A stretch of 64,000 bases of DNA, from assembly GCF_008124785.1 (NCBI RefSeq), contig NZ_VNHU01000008.1, positions 88,542 to 152,541 of the forward strand, written 5' to 3'. Below, one piece after another: positions 1 through 8,651 of the stretch. Source of the DNA: Aquimarina intermedia (GTDB lineage: Bacteria > Bacteroidota > Bacteroidia > Flavobacteriales > Flavobacteriaceae). The position numbers and the translations under genes were made by a program. The notes beneath the pieces are model-generated. The model made no database searches. It had not been told where the DNA came from and saw only the letters and a list, made by a program, of their open reading frames with translations. Numbering within the stretch: the stretch's first letter is position 1; each line of letters opens with the position of its first letter.

Positions 1-81
1 TATTAATAAATTGTAAGGAAATAGTTTTAAAACTATGCTAATATTCAAATTTTAGTGGATAATGAAACTTCACTAACTAAA

Positions 82-110
82 GAAGCCATCTATTATTTGT
101 AGACGGCTTC
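82..110 (-). terminator. Hairpin terminator after the beta-oxidation operon
   Basis: A 10-bp stem with one mismatch (GAAGCCATCT against AGACGGCTTC) lies about 50 bases past the stop codon of the acyl-CoA dehydrogenase gene. The T-run is short on the minus strand (TTT) and slightly longer on the plus strand (TTTT), so it may work in both directions. Confidence 0.6.
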
Positions 111-161
111 TTTTGAACAATTCACATTTTAAAAATTATATCTAAGGAATGCTATTTTTAA

Positions 162-1973
162 TTAAGCAATGAAATATCCGTTTTCTGCAGCTATTTTATC
201 TGCTATTTTTGTACGTAATGCGACAACATTAGGTTGATTTGCATATTTTGTAAAACGTTTAAGTCCCATAAGCATCATACGTTGTTCGTCACCTTCAGCG
301 AAAGAGACAATAGCTTCCTTACCTTGTTTGATAACAATGTCTACGGCGTTGTAAAGATAAAGTTGAGACATCGCGATTTGAGTTTCTTGTGACTCTTCTC
401 CAAAACGCTTTGCGTTTTTCTCTGTACGTAGAATAGTAGATTCTGCCATATAGATTTCGATGAGAATATCAGATGCAGCTAACAATAATTGTTGGTGCTT
501 ATCTAATTCTGGACCGAATTTCTGCACTGCAGCTCCAGCTACCATAAGAAATACCTTCTTTAGCTTCCCTAAAATTTCTTTTTCTTCAGCGAATAATTCT
601 GAATAATCAGGCGTATCAAATGAAGGTATTCCGGTAAGCTCATCAGCAACTTTCATCGCAGGCCCTAAAAGATCTACATGACCTTTCATCGCTTTTTTGA
701 CTAACATACCTACAGCGAGCATTCTGTTAATTTCATTCGTTCCTTCATAGATTCGAGAGATACGTGCATCTCTCCACGCAGATTCCATTGGAGTATCTGC
801 AGAGAATCCCATGCCTCCAAAAATTTGAATACCTTCATCAGTTGTATTCTGAACATCTTCAGAAACAGCTACTTTAAGGATAGAACATTCAATTGCATAT
901 TCTTCAACCCCTTTAAGTTCTGCTTCCTGATGTGAATTCCCTTCCGCTTGACGTAAAGCAATTCGATCTTCAATATTTTTAGCAGCACGGTAGCTAGCAG
1001 ATTCATCTGCGTACGTATTGGTTGCCATTTCTGCTAATTTGGCTTTAATTGCACCAAAATTTACGATGGGTGTTTTAAACTGAATACGTTCGTTAGCATA
1101 CTTTGTAGCTTCTCCAATTACACGACGTTGTGCATCCAGACACGCTGCAGCTAATTTGATACGACCCACATTCAAGGCATTCATAGCAATTTTGAATCCA
1201 TTACCACGCTCAGATAACATATTTTCTACCGGTACTTTGGTATCATTAAAGAATACCTGACGGGTAGAAGAGGAGTGAATACCTAACTTCTTCTCTTCAT
1301 CTCCCATGGAAATACCATTTGATGCATCATTTTCAACAATGAATCCGGTAATGTTTTTATCGTCTCCAATTCTGGCAAATACGATAAACACATTGCAAAA
1401 CCCAGCATTCGAAATCCACATCTTTTGACCAGAAATCAAATAATGTTTACCGTCATCAGATAAAACTGCTTTTGTTTTTCCTGAGTTTGCATCAGATCCA
1501 GCTCCCGGTTCTGTAAGGCAATAGGCGCCAAACCACTCACCAGTAGCTAATTTTGGAACGTATTTTTTCTTTTGCTCCTCATTGCCGTATAAGGTGATAG
1601 GCATTGTACCGATACCCGTATGTGCACCAAATGCTGTACTAAACGAACCTGTAGCGCCAGAAATATAATCACAAACTAACATTGTAGATACGAATCCCAT
1701 ACCTAAGCCATCATAAGCTTCTGGTACAGCTACACCCAGTAAACCAAGTTCACCTGCTTTACGCATGCACTCTTCTGTAAAAGCATAGTCTTTTTGTTCA
1801 AAGCGCTCCCAATTTGCCCATAATTCACGATCAACGAATTCTTTGGCACTATCGCGCATCATTTTTTGTTCCTCAGAGAAATCTTCCATGGTGAAAATAT
1901 CTTCTGCTTTTGTTTCTTTTACAAGGAATTGCCCTCCTCTAAGTAGATCTTTATTTATAGCTTCTGTACTCAT
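162..1973 (-). CDS. Acyl-CoA dehydrogenase (long form, fatty acid beta-oxidation)
   Basis: This 603-residue flavoprotein should catalyse the first oxidation of the beta-oxidation spiral, acyl-CoA to trans-2-enoyl-CoA, in the cytoplasm with FAD. The core of the family occupies about residues 30-440: the YCLTEPGAGSDA substrate/FAD motif at 151-162, the WISNAG segment at 186-191, and RIYEGTNEINR at 407-417, in which Glu410 is the likely catalytic base. The remaining 160 residues form a helical C-terminal extension seen in the long acyl-CoA dehydrogenases of about 600 residues, so the gene is full length. It is the last gene of the minus-strand run marR, fadN-like, thiolase, four-helix-bundle gene, dehydrogenase, and is followed by a hairpin terminator. 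Chain-length preference cannot be read from the sequence. The family call is secure. Confidence 0.95.
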   Translation of the reverse strand: MSTEAINKDLLRGGQFLVKETKAEDIFTMEDFSEEQKMMRDSAKEFVDRELWANWERFEQKDYAFTEECMRKAGELGLLGVAVPEAYDGLGMGFVSTMLVCDYISGATGSFSTAFGAHTGIGTMPITLYGNEEQKKKYVPKLATGEWFGAYCLTEPGAGSDANSGKTKAVLSDDGKHYLISGQKMWISNAGFCNVFIVFARIGDDKNITGFIVENDASNGISMGDEEKKLGIHSSSTRQVFFNDTKVPVENMLSERGNGFKIAMNALNVGRIKLAAACLDAQRRVIGEATKYANERIQFKTPIVNFGAIKAKLAEMATNTYADESASYRAAKNIEDRIALRQAEGNSHQEAELKGVEEYAIECSILKVAVSEDVQNTTDEGIQIFGGMGFSADTPMESAWRDARISRIYEGTNEINRMLAVGMLVKKAMKGHVDLLGPAMKVADELTGIPSFDTPDYSELFAEEKEILGKLKKVFLMVAGAAVQKFGPELDKHQQLLLAASDILIEIYMAESTILRTEKNAKRFGEESQETQIAMSQLYLYNAVDIVIKQGKEAIVSFAEGDEQRMMLMGLKRFTKYANQPNVVALRTKIADKIAAENGYFIA

Positions 1974-1994
1974 TGTTTTTAGATTTTATTTGTT

Positions 1995-2022
1995 AAGAAA
2001 AAAGAAGAGAGAAAAAAGACTT
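1995..2022 (+). repeat. Heptamer tract, left flank of four-helix-bundle gene
   Basis: Four purine-rich heptamers stand in phase: AAGAAAA, AAGAAGA, GAGAAAA, AAGACTT. They fill most of the 48-base gap between the four-helix-bundle gene and the acyl-CoA dehydrogenase gene. They resemble the tract at 2389-2430 but in the opposite orientation, so the two point at each other across the gene between them. Confidence 0.55.
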
Positions 2023-2381
2023 TAAGAATTCAAACTATTTTGGAAACCCATAGTCATTTTTTGCCATTCTTCAATTTTATATTCAAGTTTTTGTAAAGTG
2101 TTAATATCAATATATCCTCTATGATTTGCTACTAAAAGTTGTGTTCCTAATTCGAAAGAAGAACTCAAAGAATAATCAATGAAATTATTAAATGATTTAT
2201 TCGATCTTCCTGACCCTTCAGCTATGTTACTAGGTAAAGAAACAGAGCATCTACTAATTTGTGAGCTTAAATCATATCTTTCATGTTTAGGAAAAGACAG
2301 TAAAATATCAGATATATCATTAGCGATTTCTAATCCTAACTTCCATATTTTCAAATTTTTATAATTATGTCTTTTCTTCAA
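2022..2381 (-). CDS. Four-helix bundle protein (S23 / 23S rRNA intervening-sequence protein family)
   Basis: This 119-residue protein has the hallmarks of the four-helix bundle family named after proteins encoded in 23S rRNA intervening sequences: the N-terminal KNLKIWKLGLEIANDI segment, the LSSQISRCSVSLPSNIAEGSGR core (residues about 38-59) and a helical C-terminal half. The same fold is used by Avd, the accessory protein of diversity-generating retroelements, but no reverse transcriptase or variable repeat is present here. The reading frame opens with TTG; no ATG is available nearby, so the exact start is uncertain. The gene sits between the thiolase and acyl-CoA dehydrogenase genes, with which it has no known link, and is bracketed by two heptamer tracts in inverted orientation. 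Its function is unknown. It looks like an insertion into the operon rather than a beta-oxidation gene. Confidence 0.85.
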   Translation of the reverse strand: MKKRHNYKNLKIWKLGLEIANDISDILLSFPKHERYDLSSQISRCSVSLPSNIAEGSGRSNKSFNNFIDYSLSSSFELGTQLLVANHRGYIDINTLQKLEYKIEEWQKMTMGFQNSLNS

Positions 2382-2388
2382 AATTAAT

Positions 2389-2430
2389 TTTCTCTGTTCC
2401 TTGCTCTTTGCTCTCTGCTCTCTATTCTTA
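2389..2430 (-). repeat. Heptamer tract, right flank of four-helix-bundle gene
   Basis: Read on the minus strand this is six in-phase heptamers: TAAGAAT, AGAGAGC, AGAGAGC, AAAGAGC, AAGGAAC, AGAGAAA. The first contains the TAA stop codon of the thiolase gene, so the tract begins exactly at the end of that gene and fills most of the 46-base gap up to the four-helix-bundle gene. Confidence 0.65.
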
Positions 2431-3618
2431 TTTTAGGAACTCATAGATTCCTGCAGCACCTTGTCCGGTTCCTACACACATGGTTACCATTCCGTATTTT
2501 CCTGTCATATCACGCTTACGCATCTCATCGAATAATTGAACGGATAACTTAGCTCCCGTACATCCTAGTGGATGACCTAAAGCAATAGCACCACCATTAA
2601 CATTCACGATGTCCTGATTAAGATCAAGTTCTCTCATCACGGCAAGTGATTGCGAAGCAAAAGCCTCATTCAATTCGATTAACTCAACATCTTGTTGTTT
2701 TAATCCTGCTTGTTTTAGAGCTTTTGGAATCGCTTTTACAGGTCCGATTCCCATAATTCTCGGTTCAACACCCGCTGCAGCGTAGTTAACGAGTCGGGCG
2801 ATTGGTTCCAGATTGAGCTCTTTCACCATTTCTTCGCTCATTACTAATACAAATGCTGCGCCATCACTCATTTGAGAAGAGTTACCGGCAGTTACACTTC
2901 CGCCAGCTTCAAAAACCGGACGCAACTTACCGAGTACTTCTTTTGAGGTTCCGGCACGGGGGCCTTCATCTTTATTTACTGTGTAGTTTTTGGTTACCTT
3001 TTTACTGTTTTCATCGACATAAGTATGCTCAACATTGATAGGAACAATCTGGTCATCAAATTTGCCTTCTGCTTGTGCTTTTAACGCTTTCATATGCGAA
3101 TTGTAGGCAAATTCATCTTGATCTTCACGAGAAACATTGAATTGATGGGCTACTGCTTCTGCGGTAAGTCCCATTCCCCAATAGTAATCTTCGTGACCAT
3201 TGGCAGCTAGTTTATAATCCGGAGTAGGTTTATAACCACCCATCGGAATGTAAGACATGCTTTCTGCACCACCTGCAATAATACAATCTGCCATACCTGA
3301 CTGGATTTTAGCCGTCGCCATACCAATCGTTTCGATACCTGATGCACAGTATCTATTCACGGTTACTCCAGGGACATCTTCTATCTTTAAACCCATAAGA
3401 GAAATGAGACGCGCTACGTTAAGTCCCTGCTCAGCTTCTGGCATGGCATTACCTACAATAACATCATCGATTCGGGTCTTATCAAAATTAGGCAGTTCAC
3501 TCATCATATGTTCGATGGTTTCTGCAGCCAATTCATCGGGTCTTTTAAATCTGAACACTCCGCGAGGTGCCTTACCTACGGCAGTTCGATATGCTTTTAC
3601 TATATATGCTGTTTTCAT
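2428..3618 (-). CDS. fadA: Acetyl-CoA C-acyltransferase (3-ketoacyl-CoA thiolase)
   Basis: This 396-residue thiolase should cleave 3-ketoacyl-CoA with CoA to give acetyl-CoA and a shortened acyl-CoA. The nucleophilic cysteine is Cys91 in VNRYCASGIETIG. The C-terminal half carries the NEAFA motif, GGAIALGHPLGCTGAK with the catalytic His, and CVGTGQGAAG with the second catalytic Cys. The start at 3618 gives the usual family N-terminus MKTAYIVKAYRTAVGK; a start 27 bases further upstream is open but adds residues that do not fit the family. The gene follows the fadN-like gene with a 77-base gap that contains heptamer repeats. Together with the fadN-like enzyme it supplies the last three steps of the spiral. 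Confidence 0.96.
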   Translation of the reverse strand: MKTAYIVKAYRTAVGKAPRGVFRFKRPDELAAETIEHMMSELPNFDKTRIDDVIVGNAMPEAEQGLNVARLISLMGLKIEDVPGVTVNRYCASGIETIGMATAKIQSGMADCIIAGGAESMSYIPMGGYKPTPDYKLAANGHEDYYWGMGLTAEAVAHQFNVSREDQDEFAYNSHMKALKAQAEGKFDDQIVPINVEHTYVDENSKKVTKNYTVNKDEGPRAGTSKEVLGKLRPVFEAGGSVTAGNSSQMSDGAAFVLVMSEEMVKELNLEPIARLVNYAAAGVEPRIMGIGPVKAIPKALKQAGLKQQDVELIELNEAFASQSLAVMRELDLNQDIVNVNGGAIALGHPLGCTGAKLSVQLFDEMRKRDMTGKYGMVTMCVGTGQGAAGIYEFLK

Positions 3619-3636
3619 TTTTTTTATGTTATAAAA

Positions 3637-3678
3637 TTGATTCAAGAATCAAGGGACAGGAACCAAGACGTAAATTAG
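3637..3678 (+). repeat. Third heptamer tract, between fadN-like gene and thiolase
   Basis: In-phase 7-base units TTGATTC, AAGAATC, AAGGGAC, AGGAACC, AAGACGT, AAATTAG occupy much of the 77-base gap. The composition and period match the two tracts around the four-helix-bundle gene, but no gene is inserted here. Confidence 0.5.
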
Positions 3679-3695
3679 TCTAAACTGTCAATTTT

Positions 3696-6101
3696 CTAAT
3701 TTCTAAGAGGTTTTCCTTTTTTAAGCATATGTTCTATACGCTCCAACGTTTTACGTTCGGTTGTAAGCGACAAGAATGCTTCTCTTTCTAGATCTAGTAG
3801 ATATTGCTCAGACACGTAAGAAGCTTCCGATAAATCACCACCAGCCATTACATAGGCTAGTTTGTTGGCGATCTTTCTATCATGTTCAGAAATGTATTTA
3901 CCGGCTTCCATCGAGTCTGTTCCAACAAGGAACATACCCAAGGCTTGTTTACCCAATACCTTCACATCTTTACGACGAATCGGTTGCGTGTAACCTTGCT
4001 CGGCCATTAATTTGGCATGTGCTTTTGCTGTAGCGATCTGTCGATCTTTGTTCACTACTACAATATCTTTACCTTTTTGAAGGATGTTGGTGTCGTATGC
4101 TTCAGAAGCAGAGGTAGATACTTTTGCCATTCCAATAGTTAAGAAATGTTCTTGTAATACGTTCAGTTCTACATCATTTTTTTGGAATAAGTCCGACGCT
4201 CTAAGTGCCATCTCTTTGGAACCACCACCACCGGGTATCACTCCAACACCAAATTCTACAAGTCCGATATAACTTTCTGCGGCAGCCACTACTTTATCAG
4301 CGTGTAGCGTCATCTCACAGCCACCACCCAGTGTCATACCGTGCGGCGCAACAACCGTTGGAATAGAGGAGTAGCGCAATCGCATACATGAGTCCTGAAA
4401 ATACTTAATAGCCATATTCAACTCATCATATTCCTGCTCTACAGCCATCATGAAAATCATACCGATATTAGCTCCTACCGAGAAGTTAGGTCCCTGATTT
4501 CCTACAACCAGTCCTTGAAAATCTTTTTCTGCTATATCAATAGCCTTGTTTAGTCCGGCAAGTACATCACCGCCAATACTATTCATTTTACTTTGAAACT
4601 CTACATTTAGGATACCGTCACCGAGATCTTCGACAACAACACCACTATTTTTAAAGACTTCGGAAGATTTTCTAATATTATCTAAAATGATAAAAGCATC
4701 TTGACCAGGCTTTTTAATCAATTCCTTTTTAGGAATATCATAAAAGTAGGTAGCTCCATTTTTAACAGAATAAAACGAAGTGTTTCCTGAAGCAATCATT
4801 TCATTTACCCATGCTGCAGGTTCCTCACCTTCAGCTTTCATCATTTCAATTCCTTTTTCAAGTCCGATAGCATCCCAAATTTGGAAAGGACCATGTTCCC
4901 ATCCAAAACCGGCTTTCATTGCATCATCGATTTTGTAAAGCTCATCGGTAATTTCAGGAATACGATTCGAAACATAGGCGAAAAGCGCGGAGAAATTTTT
5001 ACGATAAAACTCACCTGCTTTATCTTTTCCTTTTACCAATACTTTAAAACGATCAGCTACCTTATCAATAGTCTTAGTCATTTCTAAGGTTGGAAAAGAA
5101 GCTCTTTTATTTGCTCTGTAATCTAATGTATTAAGGTCTAAAGAAAGAATTTGTTTAGCTCCGTCTTTAGCAACTTCTTTTTTGTAGAATCCTTGTCCGG
5201 TCTTACTTCCTAACCATTTTTTCTCCATCATTGTGTCGATGAAACCTGGAAGTTTGAAGAGGTCATGTTTTTCGTCATTCGGACAGTTTTCTGCAATTCC
5301 GTTTGCTACATGAACCAAGGTGTCTAACCCAACAACATCAACCGTACGGAAAGTTGCCGATTTAGGTCGACCAATTACCGGTCCGGTAAGTTTGTCAACT
5401 TCTTCGATGGTCAGATCCATGTCTTTGACCATGTGAAATAAACTCATGATGCTAAAAATACCAACACGGTTACCGATAAACGCCGGAGTATCTTTAGCTA
5501 CCACCGATGTTTTACCTAAATATTGCTCTCCATAACTGTTTAAGAAATCAAGTACTTCTGGAGCAGTGTTAGGTCCCGGAATAATTTCAAATAACTTTAA
5601 ATAGCGAGGAGGGTTAAAAAAGTGTGTCCCACAGAAATGCTTCTGAAAATCTTCACTACGTCCTTCATTCATGAATTTTATTGGAATACCAGAAGTATTC
5701 GAAGTAATTAAAGTACCCGGAGTTCTATGTTTTTCAAGGTTTTCAAAAACCATTTTCTTAATATCAAGGCGTTCTACAACGACCTCGATGATCCAATCCA
5801 CCTCACTTACTTTTGCGATATCATCTTCTAAGTTACCGGTAGTAATTCTATTGGCAAATTTTTGATGATAAATAGGAGAAGGTTTTGATTTTAATGAAGC
5901 GGTAAGCGCATCATTTACCAATCGGTTACGAACAACCTTATCTTCTAAGGTTAGTCCTTTTGCTTTTTCTTTATCATTAAGCTCTCTTGGCACAATGTCT
6001 AATAGTAATACTTCGACACCAATGTTTGCGAAATGACATGCAATACCGGATCCCATTATTCCTGATCCAACAACTGCAACTTTTTTTATACGTCTCTTCA
6101 T
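3696..6101 (-). CDS. fadN: 3-hydroxyacyl-CoA dehydrogenase / enoyl-CoA hydratase fusion enzyme
   Basis: This 801-residue enzyme should carry out hydration of enoyl-CoA and NAD-dependent oxidation of 3-hydroxyacyl-CoA. The dehydrogenase comes first: a Rossmann motif VAVVGSGIMGSGIACHFANIG-like segment at about residues 8-28, then HFFNPPRYLKLFEIIPG (about 160-177) and the helical dimerisation domain to about 460. The crotonase domain follows (about 480-720), with the oxyanion-hole segments GPNFSVGANIG and GMTLGGGCEM. This order is that of Bacillus FadN, not of E. coli FadB, in which the hydratase comes first. The gene starts 13 bases after marR and is surely cotranscribed with it. The enzyme class is certain; the symbol is given by domain order and length. 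Confidence 0.93.
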   Translation of the reverse strand: MKRRIKKVAVVGSGIMGSGIACHFANIGVEVLLLDIVPRELNDKEKAKGLTLEDKVVRNRLVNDALTASLKSKPSPIYHQKFANRITTGNLEDDIAKVSEVDWIIEVVVERLDIKKMVFENLEKHRTPGTLITSNTSGIPIKFMNEGRSEDFQKHFCGTHFFNPPRYLKLFEIIPGPNTAPEVLDFLNSYGEQYLGKTSVVAKDTPAFIGNRVGIFSIMSLFHMVKDMDLTIEEVDKLTGPVIGRPKSATFRTVDVVGLDTLVHVANGIAENCPNDEKHDLFKLPGFIDTMMEKKWLGSKTGQGFYKKEVAKDGAKQILSLDLNTLDYRANKRASFPTLEMTKTIDKVADRFKVLVKGKDKAGEFYRKNFSALFAYVSNRIPEITDELYKIDDAMKAGFGWEHGPFQIWDAIGLEKGIEMMKAEGEEPAAWVNEMIASGNTSFYSVKNGATYFYDIPKKELIKKPGQDAFIILDNIRKSSEVFKNSGVVVEDLGDGILNVEFQSKMNSIGGDVLAGLNKAIDIAEKDFQGLVVGNQGPNFSVGANIGMIFMMAVEQEYDELNMAIKYFQDSCMRLRYSSIPTVVAPHGMTLGGGCEMTLHADKVVAAAESYIGLVEFGVGVIPGGGGSKEMALRASDLFQKNDVELNVLQEHFLTIGMAKVSTSASEAYDTNILQKGKDIVVVNKDRQIATAKAHAKLMAEQGYTQPIRRKDVKVLGKQALGMFLVGTDSMEAGKYISEHDRKIANKLAYVMAGGDLSEASYVSEQYLLDLEREAFLSLTTERKTLERIEHMLKKGKPLRN

Positions 6102-6114
6102 TGTAAACTTCTGG

Positions 6115-6573
6115 TTATTTAGCTATTATAGATTCTTGATTAATATATATTTTTTTTGTTGCTATCAAATCGTTGATAATTTGAAAAACTTCTAAAAACG
6201 TGTCCAGTTTTTCTTTGGGCACATGTTTCTTCACAGCAGTATCAAAAGCAAAAACAACTCCTTTTGAGAAATTTCTCATTTCTACACCAAAAGGCGTAAG
6301 GTAAATAAGTACACCACGACCATCTTGGGGATTTTTCTTTCTATAAATCAATCCCTTTTCTTCCATGGTTTTCAACGTTCTCGAAAGACTTGTTGCTTCC
6401 ATTCCCATCTTAGGACCAAGTGACGTTGATGGCGTTCCGTTTTCAGGATCAATACTTAGTAGTGCAAATCCTGTTGCCATGGTACTACCTTTTTTACTAG
6501 CTTCTTCGTTATACATTTTTGTGACAGCCATCCAGGTAGCTCTAAGTGCATAATCAATTGTTTTTTCTCTCAT
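6115..6573 (-). CDS. MarR-family transcriptional regulator of the beta-oxidation genes
   Basis: This 152-residue protein has the winged-helix arrangement of MarR proteins: an N-terminal dimerisation helix, the recognition region SLGPKMGMEATSLSRTLKTM (about residues 51-70), and the wing GLIYRKKNPQDGRGVLIYLT (about 74-93) with the DxR motif typical of the family. It is the first gene of the operon that encodes the fadN-like enzyme, thiolase and acyl-CoA dehydrogenase. A 28-base palindrome lies 33 bases upstream of its start, and a related palindrome lies upstream of the acyl-CoA ligase. The natural inference is a repressor that controls itself and both transcripts and is released by an acyl-CoA or fatty acid. 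The ligand is not visible from sequence. Confidence 0.9.
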   Translation of the reverse strand: MREKTIDYALRATWMAVTKMYNEEASKKGSTMATGFALLSIDPENGTPSTSLGPKMGMEATSLSRTLKTMEEKGLIYRKKNPQDGRGVLIYLTPFGVEMRNFSKGVVFAFDTAVKKHVPKEKLDTFLEVFQIINDLIATKKIYINQESIIAK

Positions 6574-6605
6574 TCAAAAAATGTATTACAATTGTAAAAA
6601 TACTA

Positions 6606-6633
6606 AAATTTATTATGCGTGCATAATAAATTT
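6606..6633. promoter_or_regulatory. Palindromic operator upstream of marR operon (predicted MarR site)
   Basis: Two perfect 13-base arms, AAATTTATTATGC and GCATAATAAATTT, are separated by GT. The size and symmetry suit a MarR dimer. The core TTATTATGCGYGCATA is shared with the site at 8640-8651 upstream of the acyl-CoA ligase gene. Confidence 0.75.
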
Positions 6634-6689
6634 GATAAAAAATAATGATAAAACGATTCTATTTGTAATTAGCTATCAATTTAACAAAA

Positions 6690-6714
6690 AAACTCCTCAA
6701 TTAATGAGGAGTTT
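6690..6714 (-). terminator. Terminator after the acyl-CoA ligase gene
   Basis: The 10-bp stem AAACTCCTCA / TGAGGAGTTT has a 5-base loop and is followed on the minus strand by a run of seven Ts. It ends the ligase transcript before the marR promoter, so the ligase is a separate transcription unit. Confidence 0.85.
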
Positions 6715-6766
6715 GTTGATTTAAAGTTAAGGTGTTCTCAACTTTAAAATTCAATGAAACATTGAA

Positions 6767-8539
6767 CTAGCCATAAATTTTTGCGTATAAATCGCTGTAT
6801 CGTTGTTTGATAATTCTTCTTTTTAGCTTTAAAGTAGGAGTGAGGTGCCCTGCTTCTATGCTCCATTCATCCGGAGTAAGTTCAAAACGTTTGACCTGTT
6901 CCCACTTACCAAAACGAGCATTATGTTCTGTTACTTCTTCTTGAAAACGCTCAATTACTTTTTCGTTTGTGATCAGATCTTCATTGGAACTCCCTACTTT
7001 TAAATGTTTGCGTTCTGCCCATTCTCTCAAAAATTCAAAATTTGGTTGAATAAAAGCTGCTGGCATTTTCTCTCCCTCACCAATCACCATTATTTGTTCA
7101 ATAAAACGCGATTGCTTCATCGCATTTTCGATTAATTGTGGGGCTACATATTTACCGCCCGAAGTTTTGAACATTTCTTTTTTACGATCGGTGATACGTA
7201 AAAAGCCTTCACTATCTATTTCACCTATATCTCCGGTATGAAAATATCCATCTTTTAAAACTTCTTTGGTTTTAACATCATCCTTGTAGTAGCCCATCAT
7301 AACTTGTGGACCTTGCACTAATATCTCACCATCATCAGCTATCTTGACAACAGTTTCAGGAATAAGTTTCCCTACACTTCCAATTTTGAAACCGTGGTTT
7401 CTTTCATCATTAACAGAAATTACAGGTGAAGTTTCTGTTAATCCATACCCTTCCATAACCGGAATACCTGCAGCATTGTATACTCTGGCTAACCTTGGCT
7501 GAAGCGCAGCACTCCCTGAAGCTACTACCTTGATATTACCTCCCAGAGCTTCTTGCCACTTACTGAAGATTAATTTACGGGCAACACCTAATTTTTTCTC
7601 ATACCACCAACCATTAGCTCCGTAAGGTTGATATTCTAACCCCAATTCTACAGCCCAAAAGAATAATTTTTTCTTTATACCTGTTAGATCAGTGCCCTTT
7701 GCAATAATCTTGTCATATACTTTTTCAAGCAAACGTGGAACTGCAGTCATGACATCAGGAGAAACTTCTTTTAGATTGTCAGAAATTGTGTCAATCGATT
7801 CGGCAAAATGAATGCTGACACCTCTATATTGATATAAATACATTAACATACGTTCGTAAATATGACAGACAGGTAGGAAACTTAAAGCCTTAGCCTCACC
7901 ATCCTGAATTGGAAAACGCGTAGAGCTGTTTAATGCATTACTCACTACGTTTTTATGACTTAACATAACACCTTTAGGTCTTCCTGTGGTTCCTGAGGTG
8001 TAAATTAGTGTTGCGAGATCATCCTCTTTAACACCTGCCATTATAGCTTCTACTTCATTTTGATTGCTTACATCGATACCCAATTCAAGGACCTCATTCC
8101 AACTTTTGCACCCTGGTACATCATTAAAGCAATATACTTCTTTTAAGGTAGGTACATTATCCTTAATATTTTTTACTTTTTGATAAACTTCTGCATCCGA
8201 AACAAAACAATACGATGCACCCGAATGATTCAATACATATTCGTAATCTTCTTGAGATATCGTTGGATAGATAGGAACATCCTGAGCACCGGTTTGTAAA
8301 ACACCAATGTCAACAATATTCCATTCTGTTCGATTATTGGAAGATATAATAGCAATTTTATCATTTGGTTGTACACCCAATCGTAACAATCCTCGACTGA
8401 TTTTATTAGCCTGATCTATGTACTCTTGAGTAGAAGTAGCAATCCACTTGCCATCATACTTAGTAACTAATGCTTTTTTTAAATTGAAACGCTCTAATTG
8501 ATAGTGAGGGAAATCAAATAATCTAGTAATTTTATTCAT
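6767..8539 (-). CDS. Long-chain fatty acid-CoA ligase (AMP-forming)
   Basis: This 590-residue member of the adenylate-forming family should activate fatty acids to acyl-CoA with ATP and CoA, feeding the beta-oxidation genes next door. The ATP-binding loop LIYTSGTTGRPKG is at residues 178-190, the GYGLTETSP motif at about 370, and YFHTGDIGEID with the hinge TDRKKEMFKTSGGKYV at about 438-465. Length and motifs fit the COG1022 type found in many Bacteroidota rather than the shorter FadD of E. coli, so no symbol is given. It is transcribed alone, with its own palindromic operator about 100 bases upstream and its own terminator. Substrate chain length cannot be told from sequence. Confidence 0.93.
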   Translation of the reverse strand: MNKITRLFDFPHYQLERFNLKKALVTKYDGKWIATSTQEYIDQANKISRGLLRLGVQPNDKIAIISSNNRTEWNIVDIGVLQTGAQDVPIYPTISQEDYEYVLNHSGASYCFVSDAEVYQKVKNIKDNVPTLKEVYCFNDVPGCKSWNEVLELGIDVSNQNEVEAIMAGVKEDDLATLIYTSGTTGRPKGVMLSHKNVVSNALNSSTRFPIQDGEAKALSFLPVCHIYERMLMYLYQYRGVSIHFAESIDTISDNLKEVSPDVMTAVPRLLEKVYDKIIAKGTDLTGIKKKLFFWAVELGLEYQPYGANGWWYEKKLGVARKLIFSKWQEALGGNIKVVASGSAALQPRLARVYNAAGIPVMEGYGLTETSPVISVNDERNHGFKIGSVGKLIPETVVKIADDGEILVQGPQVMMGYYKDDVKTKEVLKDGYFHTGDIGEIDSEGFLRITDRKKEMFKTSGGKYVAPQLIENAMKQSRFIEQIMVIGEGEKMPAAFIQPNFEFLREWAERKHLKVGSSNEDLITNEKVIERFQEEVTEHNARFGKWEQVKRFELTPDEWSIEAGHLTPTLKLKRRIIKQRYSDLYAKIYG

Positions 8540-8639
8540 AAGTTGTTTTGGGTATTATTGATGCTATGGGCATAATCAACTGTCAGAACATGTTACAAAA
8601 TTTATTGCTTTGTTAACAGTGGTATTGACTCAAAATTAT

Positions 8640-8651
8640 TATGCGCGCATA
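8640..8651. promoter_or_regulatory. Palindromic operator upstream of acyl-CoA ligase gene (predicted MarR site)
   Basis: TATGCGCGCATA is a perfect 12-base palindrome, set in TTATTATGCGCGCATAGTTT. The left half and centre match the marR operator at 6606-6633, which suggests that one regulator controls both transcripts. Confidence 0.7.

Noticed and set aside
1843..2025. 60-residue open frame on the plus strand over the start of the acyl-CoA dehydrogenase gene
   Set aside because: It is a shadow of the coding strand and has no family signal.
2022..2381. Four-helix-bundle protein as Avd of a diversity-generating retroelement
   Set aside because: No reverse transcriptase, template repeat or variable repeat was found anywhere in the window.
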